A stretch of DNA of 64,000 nucleotides from Streptoverticillium olivoreticuli subsp. olivoreticuli (GCF_003391135.1 NZ_CP031455.1:4061001-4125000); one strand, 5' to 3'; positions 31,659-39,677 are shown, counted from the stretch's first letter. Notes: generated by a model not told the origin, from the sequence alone. Numbers and translations: made by a program.

Positions 31659-32744
31659 TCAGCCGAACACGCGCGCAAGCACAAGCTCCGCCGCCCCCTC
31701 CACCACGGAGCGCGCCCCCGCCACCTCCACCCGCGCCGAGCCTCCGACGACAGCGGCTACCCCCGTTTCAAACGGCGCCGGATCCGCCAGGACCGTCCGC
31801 CCCCCGAGCAACACGAGATCGATATCCAGCAGCCGCACAAGATTCGCGGCCCCAACTCCCAGCAGGCGAGCCGCCCGCCCCATGTCGCCGTCAGCGACCG
31901 CCCCAAGACAAAGCGCCTCGATGCACCCACGGCTACCGCACGCACACAACGGCCCATCCAGCTGAAGCACCTGATGGCCGAACTCCCCCGCCCCCGTCCG
32001 CTCCCCCCGGCGCACCGCACCCCCCAGCACCAGCCCCGCACCCAGCCCCGTCCCCAGGTGGAGGTAGGCGAAGGACGACGCGCCGCCGCGCGGCAGCAGT
32101 CCCAGGGCCGCCGCGTTGGTGTCCTTGTCGACGATCACCGGCACTCCCAGCCGCCCGGCGAGCGCGTCCCGCAGCGGGTAGCCGTCCCACTGTGGGAACC
32201 CGGTCACCTTCCGCAGCACGCCTTCGCGGTGATCGAGCGGCCCGGGCACGGCGACGCCGACGCCCAGGACCGTGGTGGCGGGAAGGAAACCGTCGAGCAG
32301 CGCCGCCACCTCGTCCAGCACCGCCTCCGCCCCCGCGCCGAAGGCCAGCGGCGCCGTCCGCGTCGCGACCTCCGCGCCCGACAGGTCGACGAGGGTCGCG
32401 GTCATGGCGTCGCGGTCCAGGTGCAGGCCGACGGCGTGGGCCGCGTCCGGGACCAGGCGCAGCAGCGTCGGCGGCTTGCCGCCCGTGGACGCGCGCCGTC
32501 CGGCGTCCGTGGCGAGTCCGGCCGCCCGCAGCCGTGCGCCGATCTTGCTGACGGCCTGCGGGGTGAGCCCCGTACGCGCGGCCAGTTCGGCCCGGCTGGC
32601 GCCGTCCGGTCCCGCGTCGCGCAGCAGGCCGAGGACGACGGCGGTGTTGTGATCACGCAGCGCGGCGAGGTTCGCACCGGCCGGCCCGAGGGGCGCGGGC
32701 GTGGCGGGACGGGCGTCGGGGCGGGGACTGTTCACACTGCTCAC
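31659..32744 (-). CDS. ROK-family transcriptional regulator (NagC/XylR-like)
   Basis: 361 aa starting at GTG 32744; no clear ribosome-binding site, so the mRNA may be leaderless. N-terminal winged helix about 25-85 (HNTAVVLGLLRDAGP, SRAELAARTGLTPQAVSKIGARL). The ROK sugar-kinase-like domain has VGVGVAVPGPLDHREG, VIVDKDTNAAALG, YLHLGTGLGAGLVLGG, GEFGHQVLQLDGPLCACGSRGCIE (zinc-binding HxxxxxxxxCxCGxxGCxE). It is divergent from the Gfo/Idh/MocA gene; a long palindrome between them (32768-32794) is the probable operator. Confidence 0.92.
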   Translation of the reverse strand: MSSVNSPRPDARPATPAPLGPAGANLAALRDHNTAVVLGLLRDAGPDGASRAELAARTGLTPQAVSKIGARLRAAGLATDAGRRASTGGKPPTLLRLVPDAAHAVGLHLDRDAMTATLVDLSGAEVATRTAPLAFGAGAEAVLDEVAALLDGFLPATTVLGVGVAVPGPLDHREGVLRKVTGFPQWDGYPLRDALAGRLGVPVIVDKDTNAAALGLLPRGGASSFAYLHLGTGLGAGLVLGGAVRRGERTGAGEFGHQVLQLDGPLCACGSRGCIEALCLGAVADGDMGRAARLLGVGAANLVRLLDIDLVLLGGRTVLADPAPFETGVAAVVGGSARVEVAGARSVVEGAAELVLARVFG

Positions 32745-32767
32745 AGGACCATTGTCGGCACCGCTTG

Positions 32768-32794
32768 CACTTTCGCAACACCGTTGCCAAAGTG
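32768..32794. promoter_or_regulatory. Palindromic operator between ROK regulator and oxidoreductase genes
   Basis: CACTTTCGCAAC and GTTGCCAAAGTG are 12-base inverted arms around ACC, with one mismatched pair (C opposite C). TTTcGCAA-type half sites are typical for ROK repressors. The site lies 24 bp from the regulator GTG and 7 bp from the oxidoreductase ATG, so binding could block both. Confidence 0.75.
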
Positions 32795-32800
32795 GTGGGC

Positions 32801-33910
32801 ATGGATGGCACCCCTGACCCCCACCGCGCCCCGTACCGCGTCGGACTCATCGGCTACGGCCTCGCGGGCTCCGTCTTCCACGCCCCGCTGATCGCCGCGA
32901 CCGACGGCCTCGCCCTCGACACGGTCGTGACCGCCAACCCCGAGCGGCAGCGCCAGGCCGTCACCGAGCACCCCGGCGTGCGTACGGTCGCGGACGCGGA
33001 CGCCCTGTTCGCCCGCGCGGACGAGCTCGACCTGATCGTCATCGCCTCCCCCAACCGCACGCACGTCGACTTCGCCCGTACCGCCCTCGAAGCGGGCCTG
33101 CCGGTCGTCGTGGACAAGCCGCTCGCGGCGACCGCCGCCGAGGCCGAGGCCCTGGCCGACCTCGCCGAGGAGCGCGGGCTGCTGCTCGGCGCCTTCCAGA
33201 ACCGCCGCTGGGACAACGACTTCCGCACTGTCCAGCAGCTCGTGCGCGACGGCGCGCTCGGGGAGGTCCTGCGCTTCGAGTCCCGCTTCGAGCGGTGGCG
33301 GCCCCGGCCGAAGGGCGGCTGGCGGGAGTCGGGCGACCCGGCCGAGATCGGCGGGCTGCTCTACGACCTGGGCAGTCACGTCGTGGACCAGGCCCTCGCC
33401 CTCTTCGGGCCCGCCGCCACGGTGTACGCGGAGGTCGACGTGCGCCGGCCCGGCGCCGAGGCCGACGACGACACGTTCATCGCGGTCACCCACACCAATG
33501 GCGTCCGTTCCCACCTGTGGGTGAGTGCCGTCACCGCCCAACTCGGGCCGCGCTTCCGGGTGCTGGGCAGCACCGGCGGCTATGTGAAGTACGGCCTGGA
33601 CCCCCAGGAAGCGGCCCTGCGCGAGGGCCTGCGCCCGACGGGCGACCGTACGGCCTGGGGCGTCGAGCCGGAGTCCGCGTGGGGCCGGATCGGCGCGGGC
33701 GAGTCCCCCCGTACGGGCGGCGGCGAGCCCGTCCCCACCCTCCCCGGCGACTACCCCGCCTACTACGCGGCCGTGGCCCAGGCTCTGCGCACCGGCGGCG
33801 AGCCCCCGGTGACCGCCCGCGAGGCGGCCGCCACCCTGCGGGTGCTGGAAGCGGCGCGGGTCTCCGCGGACCAGGGCCGTGCGGTACGGATCGAGGAGGC
33901 GGCGGCGTGA
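32801..33910 (+). CDS. Gfo/Idh/MocA-family NAD(P)-dependent oxidoreductase
   Basis: 369 aa. Rossmann fold at the N-terminus: YRVGLIGYGLAGSVFHAPLI (GxGxxG), then LIVIASPNRTHVDFA and LPVVVDKPLAATAAEAEAL (the EKP/DKP active-site Lys). The C-terminal sheet has FQNRRWDNDF, GGLLYDLGSHVVDQALALFG (catalytic GxH) and FRVLGSTGGYVKYGLDPQE. YHHA-type inositol or sugar dehydrogenases fit. It overlaps the next gene by 4 nt (GTGA). Control by the divergent ROK protein suggests a sugar-derived substrate. Confidence 0.93.
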   Translation: MDGTPDPHRAPYRVGLIGYGLAGSVFHAPLIAATDGLALDTVVTANPERQRQAVTEHPGVRTVADADALFARADELDLIVIASPNRTHVDFARTALEAGLPVVVDKPLAATAAEAEALADLAEERGLLLGAFQNRRWDNDFRTVQQLVRDGALGEVLRFESRFERWRPRPKGGWRESGDPAEIGGLLYDLGSHVVDQALALFGPAATVYAEVDVRRPGAEADDDTFIAVTHTNGVRSHLWVSAVTAQLGPRFRVLGSTGGYVKYGLDPQEAALREGLRPTGDRTAWGVEPESAWGRIGAGESPRTGGGEPVPTLPGDYPAYYAAVAQALRTGGEPPVTAREAAATLRVLEAARVSADQGRAVRIEEAAA

Positions 33911-34377
33911 ACGACGAGGTCACCCGGCTGGAGGCCGACGAACGGCGGCTGGTCCTCGACCGGTTCGGCAACGACGACGCCTGGGAACTCGGCTCCCTGC
34001 TCGTCTCCCTCGCCCGAACGCGCGGCGCCGCGGTCACGGTCGGCATCCGGCGCGGCGAGCAGCGGCTCTTCCACTGCGCGCTGCCCGGCACGTCGGCCGA
34101 CAACGACGCGTGGATCGACCGCAAGTGCCGCGTGGTCGAGCGCTACGCGGAATCCTCCTTCCTGGTCGGAGCCCGCTTCCGCGCGAAGGGCCGCACCTTC
34201 GAGTCCCACTCCCGCCTCGACCCCGACCTCTATGCCGCACACGGCGGCGCCTTCCCCCTGCGCCTGCGGGGCACGGGCGTCGTGGGCACCGTCGCGGTCT
34301 CGGGCCTCCCCCAGGCGGACGACCACGCGCTCGTGGTCGAGGGACTGGAACGCTTCCTGGGCACGACGACACGCTGA
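33907..34377 (+). CDS. UPF0303 / heme-degrading-domain family protein
   Basis: 156 aa from a GTG overlapping the upstream stop. The motifs DDAWELGSLLVSLART, AVTVGIRRGEQRLFHCALPGTSADNDAWIDRK, SFLVGARFRAKG, AAHGGAFPLRLRGTGVVGTVAVSGLPQADDHALVVE are those of the UPF0303 (DUF336-related, HbpS/GlcG-like) family. The biochemical role is unsettled; some members bind heme or cobalamin-like ligands. Tight coupling to a Gfo/Idh/MocA gene is a common arrangement, and it is probably an accessory to that sugar pathway. Confidence 0.88.
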   Translation: MNDEVTRLEADERRLVLDRFGNDDAWELGSLLVSLARTRGAAVTVGIRRGEQRLFHCALPGTSADNDAWIDRKCRVVERYAESSFLVGARFRAKGRTFESHSRLDPDLYAAHGGAFPLRLRGTGVVGTVAVSGLPQADDHALVVEGLERFLGTTTR

Positions 34378-34394
34378 CCGTACGGCCGCGGGCC

Positions 34395-35495
34395 CTATGG
34401 GTACGCCGCATCGCGTCGGCGGCGCAGGGCCCAGTCCGCCGCTCCTGCCAGCAGCGCCTGGAGCAGGCCGTACGCCAGGATCGGCAGCAGGACCTGTGGG
34501 TGGTCGGACAGGTGCGTCGCCGCCAGCACCGCCGACGCGGACGAGTTGTTCATGCCCGCCGCGATCGTGACCGCCGCCGTGTCCCCGGGGTCCAGCCCCC
34601 TCGCCCGTGACAGTGCCCAGCCGCACGCCAGCGACGCCCCGCACAGCGCCGCTGCCAGCAGCACGTCCGCCGCGAACAGCACCGCGTCCGGCCCGGCCAG
34701 CACCGCCTTCGGCAAGCCGGATCCGTTGATGTACGTCAGCAGGACCGTCGCCCCCAACGACGCCGCCTTCGCCCAGCGCAGCGCGCCCGTCGCCCTGCCC
34801 GCCACGAGTCGGCGTGCCGCCAGCCCGAGCACGCACGGAGCCACCACATTGAGCACCGCGAACGGCCCCGTGCCCACGCTCATCAGGTCGCCCAGGTCCT
34901 CCGCGCTGTCCCCGCTCGTCAGCCGCGCCCCCTCCGCCAGCGTCAACGGGATCACCAGGGGGCTCAGCGCCGTCGAACACAGCACCGCCGCCACCGTCAG
35001 CGCCGGGTCCGCGCCCGCCCGCGCCCCGTACACCGTGGCCCCCGCCGCCACCGGCATCGCCGCCACCAACGCCAGCCCCGCGATCAGCCCTTCCGATCCC
35101 GGCAGCCACGACACGGTCGCCGCCAGCGCGGGCAACAACAGCAGCGGCAGGAGGGCGTTGGCCGCCACCGCCGCCAGCAGCGGCCCCGGGCGCCGCCCCG
35201 CCGCCGCGAAGCTTCCGGTCGGGACGGTCAGTGCTGCCGTGAAGAGGAGTACCGCCAGCAGCACCGTCGGCAACGTCACCGCCATCGGCGCCCCGAGTCC
35301 TGGGCAGTGGATCCGCGTCAGGACTTCTCGGCGGGAGGCGAGCCCGGGGGCCGGTAAGAGGAAGGCGATGCCGTATGCGGAGAGCACGCCGTAGAGCAGG
35401 TGGCGGCGGCCGAAGGCCAGGGCTCGGTCGGTGAGTGCTCGGTCTGTGGCGGGTGGTGTGGGCGGTGTGGGGTGCCGGAGGTCAGCTGTCTCCAT
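34395..35495 (-). CDS. Bile acid:sodium symporter (BASS)-like transporter
   Basis: 366 aa from the ATG at 35495 (METADLRHP); upstream in-frame codons run into the inverted repeat and are unlikely to be used. Nine to ten hydrophobic helices. Family signs are MPVAAGATVYGARAGADPALTVAAVLCSTALSPLVIPLTL and AAVTIAAGMNNSSASAVLAAT (the conserved NNSS crossover). The long Ala/Leu-rich helices fit the SBF fold. Substrate unknown: organic anion or bile-acid-like. Unlinked to the UPF0303 gene, which is convergent. Confidence 0.8.
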   Translation of the reverse strand: METADLRHPTPPTPPATDRALTDRALAFGRRHLLYGVLSAYGIAFLLPAPGLASRREVLTRIHCPGLGAPMAVTLPTVLLAVLLFTAALTVPTGSFAAAGRRPGPLLAAVAANALLPLLLLPALAATVSWLPGSEGLIAGLALVAAMPVAAGATVYGARAGADPALTVAAVLCSTALSPLVIPLTLAEGARLTSGDSAEDLGDLMSVGTGPFAVLNVVAPCVLGLAARRLVAGRATGALRWAKAASLGATVLLTYINGSGLPKAVLAGPDAVLFAADVLLAAALCGASLACGWALSRARGLDPGDTAAVTIAAGMNNSSASAVLAATHLSDHPQVLLPILAYGLLQALLAGAADWALRRRRDAAYP

Positions 35496-35558
35496 GTACA
35501 GACCAACGAGTGGTCTCGGGTCGGGACACTTCCGGTTGTTTTGTTCGGTTCGGGTCCG

Positions 35559-35778
35559 TTGCGCCTGCGGCGGGGCGCCCTTCGGGCGCGGCCTCAAGCG
35601 CCGGCCGGGCTGGGTTGTGGGTGGCCGGGGGCGTGGCCTCCGGGGCAGGGGTCCTGGACCGTATATTTACGGCGCGTTGCCCTCTGGGGTGTTGAGTGCC
35701 CGGGATTTGCGCCACAAATATACGACAGCGTCCAGGACCCCTACCCCTGCGGCCCCACCCCCTCCCGCCGGTGGGCAA
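35559..35778 (+). repeat. Left arm of a 220-bp inverted repeat (IR-L)
   Basis: Runs from TTGCGCCTGCGGCGGGG to CCGCCGGTGGGCAA. Its reverse complement is at 38087-38306 with two mismatches by eye (35582 T/G and 35776 C/T). Inside, 35647-35742 is an imperfect palindrome: AGGGGTCCTGGAC with GTCCAGGACCCCT (13 bp), then CGTATATTT with AAATATACG. The flank also holds CCTCAAGCGCCGGCCGGGCTG, related to the dispersed intergenic repeats. Confidence 0.93.
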
Positions 35779-35795
35779 GTGACCGTGGTGGGAAC

Positions 35796-36218
35796 TCAGT
35801 CATCCTCGAATTCCGTGGTCGGGGCGACGAGTTCGATCTCGAAGCCGTCTTCATTCTCCAGATACGCGGCGTAGTGCGCTTCGCCTCCCGCGTGCGGGTG
35901 CCGGTCGGTGAACATCAGGTGCCAGCCGTGGTCCTCCGACTCTTCGACGATGGTCTCCACTGCATCGCGGCTCTCGACGTGGAAAGCCAGGTGGTTCATG
36001 CCCGGGCGGCGCCGGTCGTAGGTCGGTGCGGTGAGCGCCGGGGACTGCTCGACGACCAGATAGAAGGACCCGAGCCGCCAGCTGCGGCCGTGTTCCCAGG
36101 TCTGGTACGGCTCGTATCCCAGGGTGTCCAGCAGCCACCCGAAGCTCTTTGCCGCGCGGTCGAGGTCGGGTACCCAGAGTTCGAGGTGGTGGGGCATCCC
36201 CGCCTTGGGCTGTTCCAT
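35796..36218 (-). CDS. VOC-family (glyoxalase/dioxygenase-like) protein
   Basis: 140 aa from the ATG at 36218 after AGGAAGG. Two beta-alpha-beta-beta-beta modules. Likely metal ligands: His10/His11 (MPHHLELWVPD), His in GMNHLAFHVESRD and Glu in DGFEIELVAP. Length and pattern fit the glyoxalase/bleomycin-resistance group; substrate is unknown. It is the first gene inside the inverted-repeat cassette and ends 18 bp from IR-L. Confidence 0.9.
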   Translation of the reverse strand: MEQPKAGMPHHLELWVPDLDRAAKSFGWLLDTLGYEPYQTWEHGRSWRLGSFYLVVEQSPALTAPTYDRRRPGMNHLAFHVESRDAVETIVEESEDHGWHLMFTDRHPHAGGEAHYAAYLENEDGFEIELVAPTTEFEDD

Positions 36219-36254
36219 GTCGGCGCCTTCCTGTCGCGTCTCCGCCGCATGGTG

Positions 36255-36491
36255 TCACCCGCCCGGCCACCACCCTCTGCGGCGGGTGCGCCGCATCACC
36301 CACTCAGCGGCCGCACGGTCTGTGACTGCGGCAACTTTGCGGGGTTGCGTGACCGCTTGGGCGAGTCCTGGAGGCCGTACCGCGCGGTAGTCCGTGAACC
36401 GCCTCACCCCGCAGCTCGCGCATGTCGCTTCACCGCCGGTGTACGTCCAGCCGTTTCGGTGGGTGCATGTTCGCGTGGCGACGGCGGTCAT
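36255..36491 (-). CDS. Small Cys/His protein (zinc-ribbon-like, 78 aa)
   Basis: Starts at the ATG at 36491 that overlaps the stop of the upstream small gene (ATGA). The motif RTCTHRNGWTYTGGEATCASCGVRRF has C-x-H and C-x2-C, enough for one zinc site; the C-terminus is basic (MRRTRRRGWWPGG) and may bind nucleic acid. Small proteins of this build (DUF6255-like by memory) occur next to WhiJ/DUF397 loci in Streptomyces. Function unknown. Confidence 0.75.
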   Translation of the reverse strand: MTAVATRTCTHRNGWTYTGGEATCASCGVRRFTDYRAVRPPGLAQAVTQPRKVAAVTDRAAAEWVMRRTRRRGWWPGG

Positions 36492-36817
36492 AGTCCGTGC
36501 TCCAGTCGCCAGTGTCCTCGCTGGGCGAGCAGGGCTCGACTGGTCTTCAGCTTGTCGTCTCCGGCTTGCGCCTCCCGCAACTCGGCCGCGAGTTCGGGGC
36601 ATTCCGCGCATCCCCTGAACGGTTTGATCGTCTGGGGCCAGAGCCCGATGACTTCCCGCTCGTCGCGCGTGGCCAACCGCAGGGAGGAGAAGGGGACTTC
36701 CCACTCCTGCCCACCCCCGGGTTCGCGTAGGTGCACGCGTCTCCCCACGCTGTCGATCACCTGCCCGATCCGCTCCTCGCGGGTGTCCACCACGAACGCG
36801 CCGTTCCTGTACGTCAT
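36488..36817 (-). CDS. Small conserved-looking actinomycete protein (109 aa)
   Basis: MTYRNGAFVVDTREERIGQV, then VIDSVGRRVHLREPGGGQEW and VPFSSLRLATRDEREV form a small beta domain. The second half has CAECPELAAELREAQAGDD, a CxxC followed by a helix. It is coupled to the zinc-ribbon-like gene by a 4-nt overlap and transcribed away from the XRE regulator at 37011. I know the sequence type from Streptomyces but no function. Confidence 0.78.
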   Translation of the reverse strand: MTYRNGAFVVDTREERIGQVIDSVGRRVHLREPGGGQEWEVPFSSLRLATRDEREVIGLWPQTIKPFRGCAECPELAAELREAQAGDDKLKTSRALLAQRGHWRLEHGL

Positions 36818-36848
36818 CGCTCCGCGCCTTCCCCCAGTGCCGATGTGC

Positions 36849-36914
36849 GGCTACTCGCTGTAGCCACACCTCTACGATGAACCGCCAGTTGGGCAAGCGC
36901 AACCAACTTGGGCA
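36849..36914. promoter_or_regulatory. Candidate operator region between small-gene pair and XRE regulator
   Basis: An inverted pair GGCTA-N7-TAGCC lies at 36849-36865. Two direct copies of TTGGGCA are at 36889 and 36908, 19 bp apart. It is the only divergent intergenic space of the cassette, 193 bp long and less GC-rich than its surroundings. Autoregulation by the XRE protein would act here. Weak evidence. Confidence 0.4.
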
Positions 36915-37010
36915 CAGAATGGGCTACTTCATCCTTGTGGGTGACTCCCGCGTCTGCGGTTCAGGTTCTGGACCACACTGAGCAGCGCACTGCCAACAGG
37001 GGAGGAAGCC

Positions 37011-37874
37011 ATGGGGAATACCCGCCGAACCGCCCGCCGCCGGAGGCTGGGCTCCGAATTGAGAGCGCTTCGAGAAGCAGCCAGCGTCTCGACCGAAGAG
37101 GCGGCGAAGGCGATCCACGGCGACAAGACGAAGATCAGCCGACAGGAGACGGGGCTGTACCGCACCACCCGACTTGAGCTGGAGGTGCTGCTCAACCTCT
37201 ACAAAGCCAAGGACGAGAAGCAACGGCAATGGCTCATCGCCCTATCGGCAGAGGGGAACAAGCGAAACTGGTGGCACCGGCACAGCGAGACACTCCCGAA
37301 CCACTTCAAAGAGACGCTGACGCTTGAATCCGATGCGGCGAGCATCGCTACGTTCCAGTCACGGGTTGTTCCGGGGCTGCTGCAGACCCAGGCGTATGCA
37401 ACTGCCGTTCTTATCGGTAACGCACAGCCGTTGTCCGAGGAACAGCTCAACCTCTCCGTCGACATTCGGATGAGCAGGCAAAGCATCTTCCTCCGAGGTA
37501 ACCCTCCGCAGTACGCAACTGTCTTGACAGAAGGCGTCGTCCGCCAACAGATCGGCGGACCCCAGATCATGGCTGATCAGCTCCGACACCTGGCCGCCCT
37601 GAGCCAGACACCCGAGTTGGCGATCCAGGTCGTCCCCTACTCGCAGAAGAGGTTCACGAACACGGGAGGGTCCTTCATCCTGTACTCCTACCCCGCACCT
37701 CTGGACTTCGATGTTGTCCAGGTGTCCTACCTGGGAGGTGACCTGTTCCTGGATGAAGCTGAGGCAGTAGCGAAGTACCGGAAGGCATTCGAAGAGCTAC
37801 GAGCTTCAGCCCTGTCGGTCCCGGAGTCCGCCGAGCTGATCTCAGCCATTGCACACGAATTTGAACACGAGTGA
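37011..37874 (+). CDS. XRE-family regulator with DUF5753 (Scr1/WhiJ-like)
   Basis: 287 aa. HTH at about 12-65 (LGSELRALREAASVSTEEAAKAIHGDKTKISRQETG). The DUF5753 domain follows (about 95-280): LTLESDAASIATFQSRVVPGLLQTQAYATAV, SVDIRMSRQSIFLRG, YATVLTEGVVRQQIGG, LAIQVVPYSQKRFTNTGGSFILYSYP and DVVQVSYLGGDLFLDEAEAVAKYR. These regulators pair with a DUF397 protein; WhiJ is the best known, acting in development. It has lower GC than its neighbours (many AAG, CAG and ACT codons), which may mark transfer. Confidence 0.93.
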   Translation: MGNTRRTARRRRLGSELRALREAASVSTEEAAKAIHGDKTKISRQETGLYRTTRLELEVLLNLYKAKDEKQRQWLIALSAEGNKRNWWHRHSETLPNHFKETLTLESDAASIATFQSRVVPGLLQTQAYATAVLIGNAQPLSEEQLNLSVDIRMSRQSIFLRGNPPQYATVLTEGVVRQQIGGPQIMADQLRHLAALSQTPELAIQVVPYSQKRFTNTGGSFILYSYPAPLDFDVVQVSYLGGDLFLDEAEAVAKYRKAFEELRASALSVPESAELISAIAHEFEHE

Positions 37875-37884
37875 GGTGCATCTT

Positions 37885-38124
37885 GTGATACGCCACGTTT
37901 TCCCCCGCTACGGCTGGTACAAGTCCTCCTACAGCCCTGACGAAGGCGACGACTGCGTCGAGATATGGGTAGCCGACGGGCTCATATCCATACGCGATTC
38001 CAAGAACCCAACCGGCCCGATGCTGCGCATCACCCCATCCGCGTACCGATCTTTCACCCGGGCCGTCACCCACGACACGCTGTGCGTTACCCACCGGCGG
38101 GAGGGGGTGGGGCCGCAGGGGTAG
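37885..38124 (+). CDS. DUF397 protein with altered C-terminus
   Basis: 79 aa from a GTG at 37885 with GAGG upstream, 10 nt after the XRE gene. The DUF397 core is YGWYKSSYSPDEGDDCVEIWVADGLISIRDSKNPTGPMLRITPSAYRSFTRAV. DUF397 proteins usually end soon after this last helix. Here the reading frame instead continues into IR-R (from 38087) and ends CVTHRREGVGPQG. The repeat has therefore supplied the last ~13 codons and the stop. DUF397 proteins are small partners of WhiJ-like regulators, possibly in an antitoxin-like or anti-repressor role. Confidence 0.88.
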   Translation: MIRHVFPRYGWYKSSYSPDEGDDCVEIWVADGLISIRDSKNPTGPMLRITPSAYRSFTRAVTHDTLCVTHRREGVGPQG

Positions 38125-38306
38125 GGGTCCTGGACGCTGTCGTATATTTGTGGCGCAAATCCCGGGCACTCAACACCCCAGAGGGCAACGCGCCGTAAAT
38201 ATACGGTCCAGGACCCCTGCCCCGGAGGCCACGCCCCCGGCCACCCACAACCCAGCCCGGCCGGCGCTTGAGGCCGCGCCCGCAGGGCGCCCCGCCGCAG
38301 GCGCAA
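38087..38306 (-). repeat. Right arm of the 220-bp inverted repeat (IR-R)
   Basis: Reverse complement of 35559-35778 with two differences by eye. It holds the same internal palindrome at 38123-38218. Its inner end lies within the DUF397 gene, and its outer end is 108 bp before the GDSL hydrolase start. Interior between arms: 35779-38086. Confidence 0.93.
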
Positions 38307-38414
38307 ACAAAGCCGCACCCACAAAAGCGAACCGCACCCAGCGGAAAGCGCAAACAAACACCAGCGGACCCTCCCGCAGTGCGAAGCCCGCCGCACAGAC
38401 CTAGCCTCGGCAAG

Positions 38415-39665
38415 GTGACGGCAAGTCATCGACACCCCCTGCTCATTTTCCTGACGCTCGCCCTCCTCATCGGCACGGGACAGGCAACCGCTCACCCATC
38501 CGGCCCCCACAAGAAATGCGTCCCCTCCGCCCGAGACGGATGCACGCACCCACCGGCGATCGTCTCAATGGGCGACAGCTACCTCTCCGGCGAAGCCGGC
38601 CGGTGGGCGGGGAATGCCGACACCAAACCCGACGGCACCGCATGGGGGACGGATCGCGCCGCGGTCAATTGCGTGAGTGAGGACAGCTGCGACCACTACC
38701 CCGAGCAGATCTACGGCTCGACCTCGTACGTTCGGGGTGGCAACCGGTGCGACCGTTCGTACCGCGCTCCGATCGCCACGACGGACTACCCCGGCGTACC
38801 GGCGGAGCGCCGTTTCAACATCGCCTGCTCGGGCGCCACGACGTACGAGTTCACTCATGCGTACGAAGAGAAAGGCGAGCGCCCGCAGATCGACCAGCTC
38901 AAGGACCTCGCCAGGGAGTACAGAGTCAAGATGGTCGTCGTGTCGATCGGCGGCAACGATCTGAAGTTCAAGGACATCGTCGAGTCCTGCGCCCGGCGGT
39001 ATCTGCTCGGCTTCGTCGATTACTGCAAGAACGCCTGGGGCGGCATGGACGACGAGCTCGACGCGGTCGAGCTCAAGGTGGGCCAGGCGCTGAAGGACAT
39101 CCGCAAGGGGCTGGAGGATCTCGGTTACGAGGAGGCGGACTACCGCCTGGTGGTGCAGTCCTACCCGGCCCCGATCCCGCCCGGGTCGGAATACCGCTAC
39201 CCGGAGACGTACGGCAGGTATTCCTCCGGCGGGTGCCCGTTCTACGACACGGACTCGGACTGGGCCCGGGATTCGGTCGTGGCGGGGATGAGGGCCCGGC
39301 TCAGGCGGGCCGCGTCCGATGCGGGCGGGATCTTCCTGGACGTCCGTGACGCGTTCGCCGGCCATGAGCTGTGCAGCAAGGACGCGCGGCAGGCGACCTC
39401 GTCCAACTCGTCGAAAAATCACCTGAGTTCCCAGGACGCGGAGTGGGTCCGGTGGATCCCGTACCTCTATTTCTCGGGTCTTCCCTGGGCGTCCCAGGGG
39501 GACCAGCAGGAATCCATCCACCCGAACTACTTCGGCCAGTTGGCGCTGGGCGCATGCCTGACCCGGCTCAGCGAGCAGTTGCAGGTCAGCGATCGCACCA
39601 TGTTCCGATGCCTCAACGACGGACGCAACGGCACGGACGGCATGAACGTCACGAAAACCCTGTAG
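38415..39665 (+). CDS. Secreted SGNH/GDSL-family hydrolase
   Basis: 416 aa from a GTG at 38415 (VTASHRHPL); the ribosome-binding site is weak. Signal peptide 1-26 (LLIFLTLALLIGTGQATA). SGNH blocks: PAIVSMGDSYLSGEAG (nucleophile Ser), RRFNIACSGATTYEF, MVVVSIGGNDLKFKD (GxND) and QESIHPNYFGQLALGAC (catalytic His). Many Cys pairs (CVPSARDGC, CVSEDSC) suggest disulfides outside. Likely esterase or lipase. 12 nt upstream of the HNH nuclease gene, so both are probably co-transcribed. Confidence 0.9.
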   Translation: MTASHRHPLLIFLTLALLIGTGQATAHPSGPHKKCVPSARDGCTHPPAIVSMGDSYLSGEAGRWAGNADTKPDGTAWGTDRAAVNCVSEDSCDHYPEQIYGSTSYVRGGNRCDRSYRAPIATTDYPGVPAERRFNIACSGATTYEFTHAYEEKGERPQIDQLKDLAREYRVKMVVVSIGGNDLKFKDIVESCARRYLLGFVDYCKNAWGGMDDELDAVELKVGQALKDIRKGLEDLGYEEADYRLVVQSYPAPIPPGSEYRYPETYGRYSSGGCPFYDTDSDWARDSVVAGMRARLRRAASDAGGIFLDVRDAFAGHELCSKDARQATSSNSSKNHLSSQDAEWVRWIPYLYFSGLPWASQGDQQESIHPNYFGQLALGACLTRLSEQLQVSDRTMFRCLNDGRNGTDGMNVTKTL

Positions 39666-39677
39666 CGAGGAGTCCGC

